A DNA stretch of 64,000 nucleotides, taken from positions 4,278,001 through 4,342,000 of the forward strand of contig NZ_CP043661.1 in NCBI RefSeq assembly GCF_014217565.1, written 5' to 3'. Positions 49,541 to 57,603 of the stretch are shown in pieces. Both the position numbers and the translations under genes were made by a program. Numbering within the stretch: the stretch's first letter is position 1; every line of letters starts with the position of its first letter. The DNA comes from Kribbella qitaiheensis. Lineage in GTDB: Bacteria > Actinomycetota > Actinomycetes > Propionibacteriales > Kribbellaceae. The notes below the pieces were generated by a model, which was not told where the DNA came from, ran no database searches, and saw only the letters and a list, made by a program, of their open reading frames with translations.

Positions 49541-50998
49541 CTAGCTGGTGGTGACGCGGAGCGTGTAGGCGCCGCGGCTGCCGTAGGTGGAGTAGCCGGT
49601 GTTCAGCGGGTTGGCGTAGCCGGTGTTGTCGACGCGCAGGTAGTAGCGCCCCGCAGCCACCTGCTGGCGGATGCTCGCACTCAGGCCGGTCGGCGTACCG
49701 GAGTTGGACTGGCCGGCTGCCGGGTCGGCGGTCGCGACCACCGCGCCGGCCGAGTTCAGCAACTGGAGCTTGATGTCCAGGTCACCGCCGACAGCCGCCG
49801 AGTTCGCCGCGAAGGTGAAGGTGCCGGCTGCCAGGTCGATCCGGAAGGTATCGACGTCGGAGTCGTTGGCGTAGATCCCGTTTGCGGTAGCACCGAGGCT
49901 CAGGGCGGTGGCATCGGTGGTGCCGTTTCCGTGATCGTCGGCCCGCAGCGCCAGACCGTTCTGGCCGATCACCGCGAAGTCGTCTTCCTTGTTGTTGGCT
50001 CCGCTGTACTCGCCTTTGCTCCACTGGCTGATCGCCTTGGAGTAGCCGACGCCCATGATCGGAGCCCAGGCGCCATGTCCGGAGTAGTAGCCGACCGACG
50101 CGGTGCCGTCATGGCTGAGCCCGACGTTGTGGCCGGCTTCGTGTGACGCGGCCTCCGCGATGTTCTTCGCACCGGTGCCGACGCCCTTGGTGAAGACCAG
50201 GGCCGGCTGGTAGTACGAGTGCTGGCTGGTGCTGTCGTAGACACCGACGTAGGCGACACCGCCACAACCACAGCCGGACTGGTACCAGGTGGTCGGGTCG
50301 ATCACGACCCGCGTGCCGTACTGCTGGTCGGACGAGCTCGTGCGGTCGATCGCCGATTCCGGCGGCGCCTGCGTGGTGACATCGACGTCGAACGGCGCAT
50401 AGTCCTCCGACACCCGGGCCCAGACCTCACGGACCACGGACTGCTCGGCCGCGCTCCAGTTGCTCGTGTTGCCATCGGTGTCGTACGCCGTGACGTTCAC
50501 GGTCGCCGGTTTGCCGTTGGAGTTCCACGCGGTCTTGGTGATCGTGTGGCCGTCGAAGTCCAGGTAGATCACCCGGTTCGAGCCGGACTTGCTGTGCAGC
50601 TCGAACGCCGGACCGGCGGCCGCGGCCGCGAGGGTCTTCTTCGAGACCTTCGAGGAGGAGGTGGCGGCCTTCTCCTCGGCGGTGGCGACCGGCTCCTTGA
50701 AGAAGAGCTTGCCGTCCTTGTCGAGCCAGCTCGTCCGGTCGGTGGCGAGGATCTGCTGCAGCTTCAGCTCGGCGATCCCGTTGCGCTCGGCGAGCTCGGC
50801 GAGTCGGGGCTGGAGTTTGGCCAGCGCGGTCTTACCTTGCAGCGGCCGGCCCTCGAGTTGCTGGCCGAGAAGCTGGTCTAACGGGACCGGGGACGGACCC
50901 TGCTGGGCGTCTGCCTGGTTACCGGCGACGACCGCCAGCGCTCCGAACAGAATGGCACCGGTACCTACGAGCGCACCGGTTCGGCGGAACCTTTGCAT
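49541..50998 (-). CDS. Secreted metzincin-type zinc metalloprotease (copy 2)
   Basis: 485 residues, same architecture as its neighbour: signal peptide RRTGALVGTGAILFGALAVVAGNQADA, propeptide with ATDRTSWLDKDGKLFFKEP, zinc site ASHEAGHNVGLSHDG, Met-turn IMGVGYSKAISQWSKGEY, and a C-terminal pre-peptidase-C-like domain ending YGSRGAYTLRVTTS. The catalytic domains are nearly identical while the propeptides and C-terminal domains have diverged, indicating duplication with relaxed ends or partial gene conversion. Extracellular proteolysis is inferred from signal and zinc site. Confidence 0.92.
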   Translation of the reverse strand: MQRFRRTGALVGTGAILFGALAVVAGNQADAQQGPSPVPLDQLLGQQLEGRPLQGKTALAKLQPRLAELAERNGIAELKLQQILATDRTSWLDKDGKLFFKEPVATAEEKAATSSSKVSKKTLAAAAAGPAFELHSKSGSNRVIYLDFDGHTITKTAWNSNGKPATVNVTAYDTDGNTSNWSAAEQSVVREVWARVSEDYAPFDVDVTTQAPPESAIDRTSSSDQQYGTRVVIDPTTWYQSGCGCGGVAYVGVYDSTSQHSYYQPALVFTKGVGTGAKNIAEAASHEAGHNVGLSHDGTASVGYYSGHGAWAPIMGVGYSKAISQWSKGEYSGANNKEDDFAVIGQNGLALRADDHGNGTTDATALSLGATANGIYANDSDVDTFRIDLAAGTFTFAANSAAVGGDLDIKLQLLNSAGAVVATADPAAGQSNSGTPTGLSASIRQQVAAGRYYLRVDNTGYANPLNTGYSTYGSRGAYTLRVTTS

Positions 50999-51192
50999 AC
51001 GGGGGTCCTCCTCAGGGACTCCTGACTAGCCTCACTAGTCGTGCACTCTCGCGCACTTTCGGTAGCCTGCCCGAAGGTTGCCTCGCTGTATACGCTTTCA
51101 CTTCAAATTAACGTTTGCTTGCTCGGCAAGCCTTTTCCAGTTCCGGAACCACAATCTGTTCCGAACCCTTGACGGACCGCATTCGCGCTCAG

Positions 51193-51217
51193 ATAGTTAG
51201 GAAAGTTTACTAACTAT
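51193..51217. promoter_or_regulatory. Operator palindrome upstream of the chitosanase
   Basis: ATAGTTAG and CTAACTAT are perfect 8-bp arms around GAAAGTTTA, giving a 25-bp near-perfect palindrome (one mismatched pair) that ends 14 bases before the ATG. The ribosome site GGAGAGG follows directly. Its position means a bound repressor would block transcription or the start of it. The AAAG/CTTT core resembles operators of sugar-responsive ROK-type repressors in actinomycetes; that identity is a guess. Confidence 0.72.
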
Positions 51218-51231
51218 AGGAGAGGTGAAAG

Positions 51232-52303
51232 ATGCGTACGTTCCGCCCCCTCGCACTCGCCCTCGCAGTACTCGGCAGCCTGTTGCTGGTGCCGGCAGGC
51301 ATGACGCCGGCGTTGGCCGCGACCACGACGTACCAGGCAGAGAATGCCGCCCGGACCCAAGGCGTGGTCGAGTCCAACCACGCCGGCTTCACCGGCACCG
51401 GATTCGTCAACTACGACAATGTGGCCGGCTCCTCGGTCACATTCACGGTGAATGTCGGTACGGCCGGCAGCGCCGCGCTGGCGTTCCGGTTCTCCAACGG
51501 CACCACCGTGAACCGGCCGATGACGATCGCGGTCGACGGCACCACCGTCGCGACGCCGCAGTTCGCCAGTACAAGTGTCTGGACCACCTGGAACACCACC
51601 ACGGTGAACACGACGCTGTCGGCCCGGCTCGCACACGATCAAGACCACCGCGACGACCGCCAACGGTGGCCCCAACCTCGACTCGCTCACCGTCACGGAC
51701 TCCGGTGGCGGCGGTGGCGGTGCGCCGACCGCGGCCGAACTGCTCGCCAAGGTGACCACCTGCAGCCAGATCTCCAACGGCACCTACAAGACCGACGAAG
51801 AACTCGGCCGGACGATCCCGGTCTGCGGCAAGAACGGCGCGGTCTTCTGGAAGGCCGACATGGACATCGACTGCGACGGCGTCCGCACCTCGCAGTGCAA
51901 CGAGAACACCGATTGCTGCTTCCTGCCCGACACCGCCTTCCACACGTCGAGCGACCAGCCGCTGAACGCGGCCCAGCTTCCGTACGTCGTGGTGCCGAGC
52001 CCCAGCAGCACCTGGAACTACGAGAACTTCCAGATCGCCGGCGGCGGTGTGGTCGCGGTGATCTACAACAACCAGGTCACCTATGCGGTGGTCGGTGACA
52101 CCGGACCGACCGACATCATCGGCGAAGCGTCGTACGCCTCGGCGGTCCAGCTGGGCATCAACCCGGACCCGAGCAACGGCGGCACCGACTCGGGCGTGAC
52201 GTACATCGTCTTCAAGAACTCGACCATCAACCCGATCGAGAGCCACGACCTGGCCGTCTCCCGCGGTCAGGAACTCGCCCGGACCTTCATCAACAACAAC
52301 TAG
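51232..52303 (+). pseudogene. Secreted CBM35-GH75 chitosanase, one-base frameshift in the linker
   Basis: Signal peptide at 1-29 (PAGMTPALA), then a CBM35-like module (TTYQAENAARTQGVVESN, GFTGTGFVNYDN). In the module's last strand the frame breaks at CTGTCGGCCCGGCTCGC (about 51620-51632): dropping one C gives the expected S-A-G-S-H-T-I-K-T-T and runs on through a Gly linker into a GH75 domain: CSQISNGTYKTDEELGRTIPVC, FWKADMDIDCDG and NTDCCFLPDTAFHTSSD, with the catalytic Asp region, through NPIESHDLAVSRGQELA to the stop. GH75 enzymes hydrolyse chitosan endo-wise. Except for this base both modules are complete, so the gene may be functional in reality. Confidence 0.87.
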
Positions 52304-52353
52304 TACTGCGAGGGCGGGGTGGCGGCTAGTACTGCGAGGGCGGGGGTGGCGGC
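52301..52353. repeat. 26/27-bp direct repeat after the chitosanase
   Basis: TAGTACTGCGAGGGCGGGG-TGGCGGC occurs twice in tandem (52301-52326 and 52327-52353, the second with one extra G). The first copy contains the chitosanase stop codon. Confidence 0.85.
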
Positions 52354-52383
52354 CGGCTTTGCGGCTGACCGTCACCCCCTTGC

Positions 52384-53601
52384 TCAGAGGACGAGCACCT
52401 GTCTGATCGCGGTCCCCGCGGCGAGGGTGTCGAAGGCTTCGTTCAGGTCGTCGAGGCCGAGCGTGGACGTGAGCAGCCGATCGACCGGTAGGCGGCCGGC
52501 GCGGTAGAGGGCGATGTAGCGGGGAATGTCGCGGCTGGGGACGGCTGAGCCCAGGTAGGAACCTTTGATGGTGCGCTCTTCGGCTACCAGGCTGACGGCC
52601 GGGATGCTCAAGGTCTGCGAAGGATGCGGGAGGCCGACCGTCACGGTGGTTCCGCCACGGCGGGTCGCTTGGTAGGCCTGGGCCAGTACTGCGGCGCTGC
52701 CGACGGTCTCGAACGCGTAGTGCGCGCCGCCATCAGTAGCCGCTCGTACCTGCTCGACAACATCGTTGCCACGGGCATCAATCGCGTGAGTCGCACCGAG
52801 CTCCTTGGCGAGCTCCAGCTTCTCCGGTACGACGTCGACCGCGACCAGCGGATGCGCGCCGACAAGCGCCGCTCCGAGTAGAGCAGACAGGCCGACGCCG
52901 CCTAGACCAAAGACGGCGGCGCTCTGTCCCGCCTGCACACGGGCGGTGTTTACAACCGCGCCCACCCCAGTCATCACAGCGCACCCGAACAGGGCCGCGA
53001 TCTCGGGCGGGAGTTCCGGGTCGATTTTGACGGCCGACCTGGCCGACACCACCGCATGGTCCGCAAAACCAGAGATACCCAGGTGATGGTGGAGGTCGGA
53101 AGGGCTGGGCCCGTCAGAAGACGCGGTGCCGGTGGTGGTCGTGGAGGGCGTGGTGGTGGGCGCGGTCGTGGAAGACGCGGTGGAGGGCGCGGGGTGGGAA
53201 GACGCGGTGGAAAGGCGGCGGGTGCCCGTGAGGAGGGTGCCGGAGGTGTTGGCGGTGGCGGCTGGTTCGCAGAGGGCGGGGCGGCCTTCGGCGCAGGGTG
53301 GGCAGGTTCCGCAGGCGGGGACGAAGGCGAAGGCGACCGTGTCTCCTGCGGCGAAACCGCGGGCCTCGGAGAGGACGATCTCGCCGGTTGCTTCGTGGCC
53401 GAGCAGCATCGGCATCACGCGGGGGCGGGAGCCGTCGATGACGGAGAGATCCGAGTGGCAGAGGCCAGCGGCGCGGATCCGGACCAGGAGCTCCCCTGGG
53501 CCGGGTGGAGCGAGCTCCACCTCTTCTATCCGTAGTGGCCGCGATAAGGCGTACGGGCTGGGGAGACCCATCTCCCGCAGTACGGCACCTTGGACGATCA
53601 T
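52384..53601 (-). CDS. Zinc-dependent alcohol dehydrogenase with low-complexity insert
   Basis: 405 residues; its ATG overlaps the TGA of the thioesterase gene. MDR-family features: GLCHSD (catalytic Cys), GHEATGE, CGTCPPCAEGRPALC (four-Cys structural zinc), AVFGLGGVGLSALLGAALVG (NAD-binding), ending GLDDLNEAFDTLAAG. Sequence resembles the NAD/mycothiol-dependent class III-like group. Between LLTGTRRLS and HHHLGISGFADHAVV there are about 30 extra residues, nearly all Ser/Thr/Pro/Ala, encoded by repetitive GGTGGTGG-like DNA. Family members lack it, so it is a recent expansion. Coupling with a thioesterase suggests lipid aldehyde or alcohol metabolism. Confidence 0.9.
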   Translation of the reverse strand: MIVQGAVLREMGLPSPYALSRPLRIEEVELAPPGPGELLVRIRAAGLCHSDLSVIDGSRPRVMPMLLGHEATGEIVLSEARGFAAGDTVAFAFVPACGTCPPCAEGRPALCEPAATANTSGTLLTGTRRLSTASSHPAPSTASSTTAPTTTPSTTTTGTASSDGPSPSDLHHHLGISGFADHAVVSARSAVKIDPELPPEIAALFGCAVMTGVGAVVNTARVQAGQSAAVFGLGGVGLSALLGAALVGAHPLVAVDVVPEKLELAKELGATHAIDARGNDVVEQVRAATDGGAHYAFETVGSAAVLAQAYQATRRGGTTVTVGLPHPSQTLSIPAVSLVAEERTIKGSYLGSAVPSRDIPRYIALYRAGRLPVDRLLTSTLGLDDLNEAFDTLAAGTAIRQVLVL

Positions 53602-54047
53602 CCGGTGATTCCTTCCAGGGCGGTCCGGATCGCAGGCGGGACCGGGACGGGGCGGCGGTCGGTGCGGGAGACGAAGACGTGGACGAAGCGGCCGGTTGCG
53701 GCTGGGTCGGAAGCGCCGGAGCGGAACAGGCCGATCTCGTAGTGGACGCTGGAGTTGCCGAGCTTCGAGACGCGGAGGCCGGCGTCGACGGAGTCGGGAA
53801 ACGCGAGCGACTGCCTGAAGGTGCATTGCGACTCGACGCAGAGACCGATCACGTCGCCGCCGTGGATGTCGAGCTCACCGGCCCGGATCAGGAAGTCGTT
53901 GATCACGGTGTCGAAGAAGCTGTAGTACTCGACGTTGTTCACGTGCCCATAGACGTCGTTGTCCTTCCAGCGCGTGCCGATCGCGAGGAAGTGTGGATAG
54001 CCGCTGCGGTCCATCGGCCCACCATAAGGCGCTGAAGCACTGGACAT
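53598..54047 (-). CDS. Acyl-CoA thioesterase (4HBT hotdog)
   Basis: 149 residues from ATG 54047, or 139 from ATG 54014, which has the better upstream GGTGGG. RWKDNDVYGHVNNVEYYSFFDTVINDFL is the hotdog-fold signature with the catalytic Asp (DNDVYGHVNN), and VESQCTFRQSLAFPDSVDAGLRV and HYEIGLFRSG follow the 4-hydroxybenzoyl-CoA thioesterase pattern. It hydrolyses acyl-CoA or acyl-carrier-protein esters. Cotranscribed with the alcohol dehydrogenase and divergent from the acyl-ACP desaturase, suggesting shared control of fatty-acid modification. Confidence 0.88.
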   Translation of the reverse strand: MSSASAPYGGPMDRSGYPHFLAIGTRWKDNDVYGHVNNVEYYSFFDTVINDFLIRAGELDIHGGDVIGLCVESQCTFRQSLAFPDSVDAGLRVSKLGNSSVHYEIGLFRSGASDPAATGRFVHVFVSRTDRRPVPVPPAIRTALEGITG

Positions 54048-54053
54048 GCCGAA

Positions 54054-54084
54054 CCTACGGTCGCGTAACTTACGGTGCCGTAGG
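54054..54084. promoter_or_regulatory. Nested inverted repeats between thioesterase and desaturase genes
   Basis: CCTACGG (54054-54060) pairs with CCGTAGG (54078-54084); inside lie CGTAA-C-TTACG (54064-54074) and TACGG-TG-CCGTA (54071-54082). This dense set of dyads in the divergent promoter is typical of TetR-type regulators of desaturase genes. Confidence 0.62.
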
Positions 54085-54165
54085 GTGGGGGCAGGTGCCT
54101 GGCCGTCGAGGCCGTTGGTGCGCCAGTCGAGGCGCGCCGTCGAGTGGGGCGCCAGGAGGCTCGCG

Positions 54166-55098
54166 ATGGACGCCAAGCTGGTGACGAATCTGCTGCACGA
54201 GCTGGAGCCCGTCGTCGAGGAGAACCTCGAACGGCACCTGAAGATCACCAAGGACTGGAACCCGCACGACTACGTGCCGTGGAGCGAGGGCCGCGACTTC
54301 GCCTTCCTCGGCGGCGAGGACTGGGCGCCGGAGCAGTCCCGGCTGGACCCGGTCGCCAAGGTCGCGATGATCACCAACCTGCTGACCGAGGACAACCTGC
54401 CGTCGTACCACCGGGAGATCGCCACCCAGTTCGGTCTCGACGGGGCGTGGGGGACGTGGGTCGGCCGCTGGACCGCGGAAGAGGGCCGGCACGGGATCGC
54501 GTTGCGCGACTACCTCGTGGTCACTCGCGGGGTCGACCCGGTCGAGCTGGAAGTCGCCCGGATGGCGCACATGACCGCCGGCCACCAGGTCGACAAGAAC
54601 ATGCTCGAGGCGATCGCGTACGTCAGCTTCCAGGAGCTGGCCACCCGCGTCTCGCACCGCAACACCGGCAAGGCGACCGGCTGCAAGATCGCCGACCAGC
54701 TGCTGCTCCGGATCGCGACCGACGAGAACCTGCACATGATCTTCTACCGCAACCTGGTCGCGGCCGCGTTCGAGGCGGCGCCGAACGAGACCATGCGGGC
54801 CGTCACCAACGAGGTCCGCGACTTCTCGATGCCGGGCGCCACGATGGAGGGGTTCGCCCGGAACTCGGTGACGATCGCGAAGGCCGGCATCTACGACCTG
54901 CGGCTGCACCACGACGAGGTCGTCGCGCCGATCCTGCGGAACTGGAAGGTCTTCGAGCGCGAGGACCTCTCCGGCGACGGCGAGAAGGCCCGCGACGAGC
55001 TGGCCGAGTTCATGGCCGCCCTCGACACCCAGGCCACCCGCTTCGTCGAGCAGCGCACCCGTCTCCTAGAGCGCCAGGCAGCCCGAGCCCAGGCCTGA
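54166..55098 (+). CDS. Acyl-ACP desaturase
   Basis: 310 residues from ATG 54166, preceded by GGAGG. Diiron ligands are seen as EEGRHG (ExxH) and DENLH (ExxH-like second pair), with WNPHDYVPWSEGRDF near the N terminus and the helical bundle pattern of plant-type stearoyl-ACP desaturases (FA_desaturase_2). It introduces a double bond into acyl chains carried on ACP, using ferredoxin and oxygen, to adjust membrane fluidity. Ends one base before the convergent MerR gene's stop. Confidence 0.93.
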   Translation: MDAKLVTNLLHELEPVVEENLERHLKITKDWNPHDYVPWSEGRDFAFLGGEDWAPEQSRLDPVAKVAMITNLLTEDNLPSYHREIATQFGLDGAWGTWVGRWTAEEGRHGIALRDYLVVTRGVDPVELEVARMAHMTAGHQVDKNMLEAIAYVSFQELATRVSHRNTGKATGCKIADQLLLRIATDENLHMIFYRNLVAAAFEAAPNETMRAVTNEVRDFSMPGATMEGFARNSVTIAKAGIYDLRLHHDEVVAPILRNWKVFEREDLSGDGEKARDELAEFMAALDTQATRFVEQRTRLLERQAARAQA

Positions 55099-55099
55099 G

Positions 55100-55732
55100 C
55101 TACGGACAAGGCCTGCCGCGTACTGCGCCGTAGCGGCGGGCCGAGGCGTTTTGTTGTGCCAGCCGGCGGAGGGCCAGCAGGACAGGGCCGCCCAGGGCGG
55201 TGACGATGACGGTCGACTCGACGGTGTGAGCGCGGTCGTCGGTCGGAAGGTGGGCGACGTCGGCGTTGCCTACCTGCTCGGCGGCCACCAGATACGTGTC
55301 GAGCAGAGTCGAGTCGAGCTGGTAGCCGACCTTTTCGAGGGCGTCCAGCGCACTGGCCAGCAGGGCGCGGTCGGGGGCATTCTCGTCGACCAGCCAGCCG
55401 TGGTCGGTCAGTAGTTCGTCGACCTTCTGAAGGGATTCGGGGCTGGCCTCGATGGTCTCGGGGATCAGCGCGCCGTGCGCGGTCCCGAGTACGTCGTGCA
55501 GCTCGCGGGTCTCCTCGTCGACGGCACTGAGTACGCCGCGGACGCGGGCCAGGCTGAGGCCGCCTGCCCCGACGAGGGCGCGGATCAGGCGGAGGCGGCG
55601 GACGTGCGCATCGTCGTACCGGGCTCTGGTCGCGCCGACCGATTCGCCGGCGGTCAGGAGGCCTTCGCGCAGATAGAACTTGATCGTCGCCACCGGCACC
55701 TCGGTCTGCCGGGACAGTTCAGCGATCCACAT
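55100..55732 (-). CDS. MerR family transcriptional regulator
   Basis: 210 residues from ATG 55732, with GGGAG upstream. WIAELSRQTEVPVATIKFYLREGLLTAG is the MerR HTH with the conserved YLREGLL; ARYDDAHVRRLRLIRALVGAGGLSLARVRGVL completes the winged domain. A helical C-terminal effector domain of 130 residues has no metal-binding Cys cluster, so it probably senses an organic ligand. The palindrome in its divergent promoter with the DUF4188 gene has the 19-bp spacer expected for MerR targets. Confidence 0.92.
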   Translation of the reverse strand: MWIAELSRQTEVPVATIKFYLREGLLTAGESVGATRARYDDAHVRRLRLIRALVGAGGLSLARVRGVLSAVDEETRELHDVLGTAHGALIPETIEASPESLQKVDELLTDHGWLVDENAPDRALLASALDALEKVGYQLDSTLLDTYLVAAEQVGNADVAHLPTDDRAHTVESTVIVTALGGPVLLALRRLAQQNASARRYGAVRGRPCP

Positions 55733-55744
55733 ACTCACTCCCTC

Positions 55745-55775
55745 TTGACTTTTGGAGAGTATCACTTTCCAATAT
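55745..55775 (+). promoter_or_regulatory. MerR-type promoter of the DUF4188 gene
   Basis: TTGACT (55745-55750), exactly 19 bp, then CAATAT (55770-55775). The spacer holds the inverted repeat TTGGAGAGT-ATC-ACTTTCCAA (8 of 9 pairs). Together with the divergent merR gene this is the canonical MerR activation arrangement, in which the regulator represses without ligand and twists the promoter when bound to it. Confidence 0.85.
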
Positions 55776-55809
55776 TAGAGAGTTGCAGTATCCAATAGAG
55801 GGGTGGGCG

Positions 55810-56283
55810 ATGAGCGTCATCGAAGGACGGCAGACCGCGGCGTACGACAAGGACCTGGTGGTGTTCCTGATCGGGATGCGGGTGAACAGGCTGCGCGCCT
55901 GGCGCGAGTGGCTGCCGGTCGCGAAGGCGATGGGACCGATGGTTCGCGAACTGAGCGCGGACCCGGCGAGCGGGCTGCTCGGCTTCCGCACCTTCGCCGG
56001 GCTGCGAACCACCACGATGCTGCAGTACTGGGAGTCGGCCGAGAAACTGCAGGCGTTCGCGAACGACCCGGATCGCACCCACCGCCCGGCCTGGACCAAG
56101 TTCTTCAAGCTCGCCTACCAGGGCAACAACGTCGGGATCTGGCACGAGACGTACGTCGTACCGGCGGGCGGCTTCGAAACCATCTACGGAAACATGCCGC
56201 TGCTCGGGCTGGGAAAGGTGTCGGGTGTCGTCCCGGCGAACAGCCGGGGTCGCAGCGCCGCCGAACGGCTGGCCAAGAAGTAA
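55810..56283 (+). CDS. DUF4188 protein
   Basis: 157 residues from ATG 55810 (GAGGGG upstream). LVVFLIGMRVNRLRAWREWLPVAKAMGPM, GLLGFRTFAGLRTTTMLQYWES, and IWHETYVVPAGGFETIYGNMPLLGLG are DUF4188 family blocks, a monooxygenase-like alpha-beta barrel fold. Members appear beside MerR regulators, as here, and are thought to act on reactive organic compounds; no reaction is established. The MerR-type promoter directly upstream makes it the regulator's primary target. Confidence 0.9.
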   Translation: MSVIEGRQTAAYDKDLVVFLIGMRVNRLRAWREWLPVAKAMGPMVRELSADPASGLLGFRTFAGLRTTTMLQYWESAEKLQAFANDPDRTHRPAWTKFFKLAYQGNNVGIWHETYVVPAGGFETIYGNMPLLGLGKVSGVVPANSRGRSAAERLAKK

Positions 56284-56325
56284 GTGCCCTGAGTTGGCTG
56301 GTCGGTAGGCGGTTACAGTGCACGC

Positions 56326-57603
56326 GTGCAGTTCATCCGGGATCTCGGCAGGCTGTTGCGGCGTGGGGATTTCCGGCGGTTGTTCGCGGTCCGGCTGACG
56401 TCGCAGTTCGGCGACGGCGTGTTCCAGGTCGCGCTGGCGGCGTACGTGCTGTTCTCGCCGGAGCGGGCGCCGGATGCCGCCGCGATCGCCGGCCTCTTCG
56501 CGGTCGCCCTGTTGCCGTTCTCGGTCCTCGGCCCCTTCACAGGCGTCCTGCTGGACCGCTGGTCGCGTCGGCAGATCCTGTTCGGCGCGAACCTGACCCG
56601 GGCCGCACTGGTCCTCGTCGTCGGCGCAATCGTTGCCCTAGGCAACGCCGGCGTCCCGTTCTACCTCGCAGTACTGCTGACGCTCGGCGTCAACCGCTTC
56701 CTGCTCTCCGGCCTGTCCGCGGGCCTCCCCCACGTGGTCGAACGGGAGGAGTTGGTGATGGCGAACGCGGTCACCCCCACCTCGGGCACCGCGTCCTTCC
56801 TGATCGGCGGCGGCGTCGGAGCCGGCGTCAAACTCGTCTCCGACTCGGACCTGACAGTTCTCTGTACTACGGCCGCCGTCTACCTCGCCGCGGCCCTGCT
56901 CGCGTTGCGGCTCGGCCGGCGCCAACTCGGCCCCGATCTGACCGGCGACGAGCCCGGTGTCGTCGAGGCGATCCGCGGCATCCTGGCCGGGCTGATCGAC
57001 GGCGGCCGGCACCTCAAGGAGCGGCGGCAAGCAGCGCTCGGACTGGCCGCGATCGGCTCACTCAGGTTCTTCTTCGGCCTGGTCACGGTCGCGATGATCC
57101 TGCTGTATCGCAACAAGTTCTACGGTCCTGACCAGCTGGACCAGGCGTTCGGCGCACTCGCGCTGGCAACCGGAGCGGTCGGCGCCGGCCTGTTCATCGC
57201 CGCTCTGGTGACGCCCTGGGCGACCCGCGTGCTGACCCTCAGACGTTGGATCACCGTGCTGTTCGTGGCGGCCGCGGTGGTGACCGCGTTCCCCGGCGGC
57301 CTCTATACCCAGCCCGCGATCCTGGTCTCGGGTTTCCTCACCGGCTTCTGCGCGCAGGGCATCAAGATCAGCGTCGACACCCTCGTCCAGACGGGTGTCG
57401 ACGATGTCTATCGGGGCCGGGTGTTCTCCCTTTACGACATGATCTTCAACGTCGGGCAGGTCTCGGCGGCCGCACTCGGTGCCGTGATCCTGCCCGACGA
57501 CGGGAAGTCCTACCCGGTACTCGCTTTCGTGGTGCTCGGCTTCTTCCTCACCGCGCTGACGTACTCGCGCTTGTCGGCGCGCCAGCCGTTAAGCACCGCG
57601 TAG
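56326..57603 (+). CDS. MFS transporter
   Basis: 425 residues from a GTG. Twelve hydrophobic segments, with DRWSRRQILFGANLTRAALVL as the loop after the second helix pair, typical of DHA3-like exporters. It begins MQFIRDLGRLLRRGDFRRLFAVRLTSQFGDG. Probably a drug or siderophore exporter; the substrate is unknown. It lies 42 bp after the DUF4188 gene and could be read from the same MerR promoter. Its 3' end overlaps the convergent MacB-like permease gene by 15 bases. Confidence 0.87.
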   Translation: MQFIRDLGRLLRRGDFRRLFAVRLTSQFGDGVFQVALAAYVLFSPERAPDAAAIAGLFAVALLPFSVLGPFTGVLLDRWSRRQILFGANLTRAALVLVVGAIVALGNAGVPFYLAVLLTLGVNRFLLSGLSAGLPHVVEREELVMANAVTPTSGTASFLIGGGVGAGVKLVSDSDLTVLCTTAAVYLAAALLALRLGRRQLGPDLTGDEPGVVEAIRGILAGLIDGGRHLKERRQAALGLAAIGSLRFFFGLVTVAMILLYRNKFYGPDQLDQAFGALALATGAVGAGLFIAALVTPWATRVLTLRRWITVLFVAAAVVTAFPGGLYTQPAILVSGFLTGFCAQGIKISVDTLVQTGVDDVYRGRVFSLYDMIFNVGQVSAAALGAVILPDDGKSYPVLAFVVLGFFLTALTYSRLSARQPLSTA

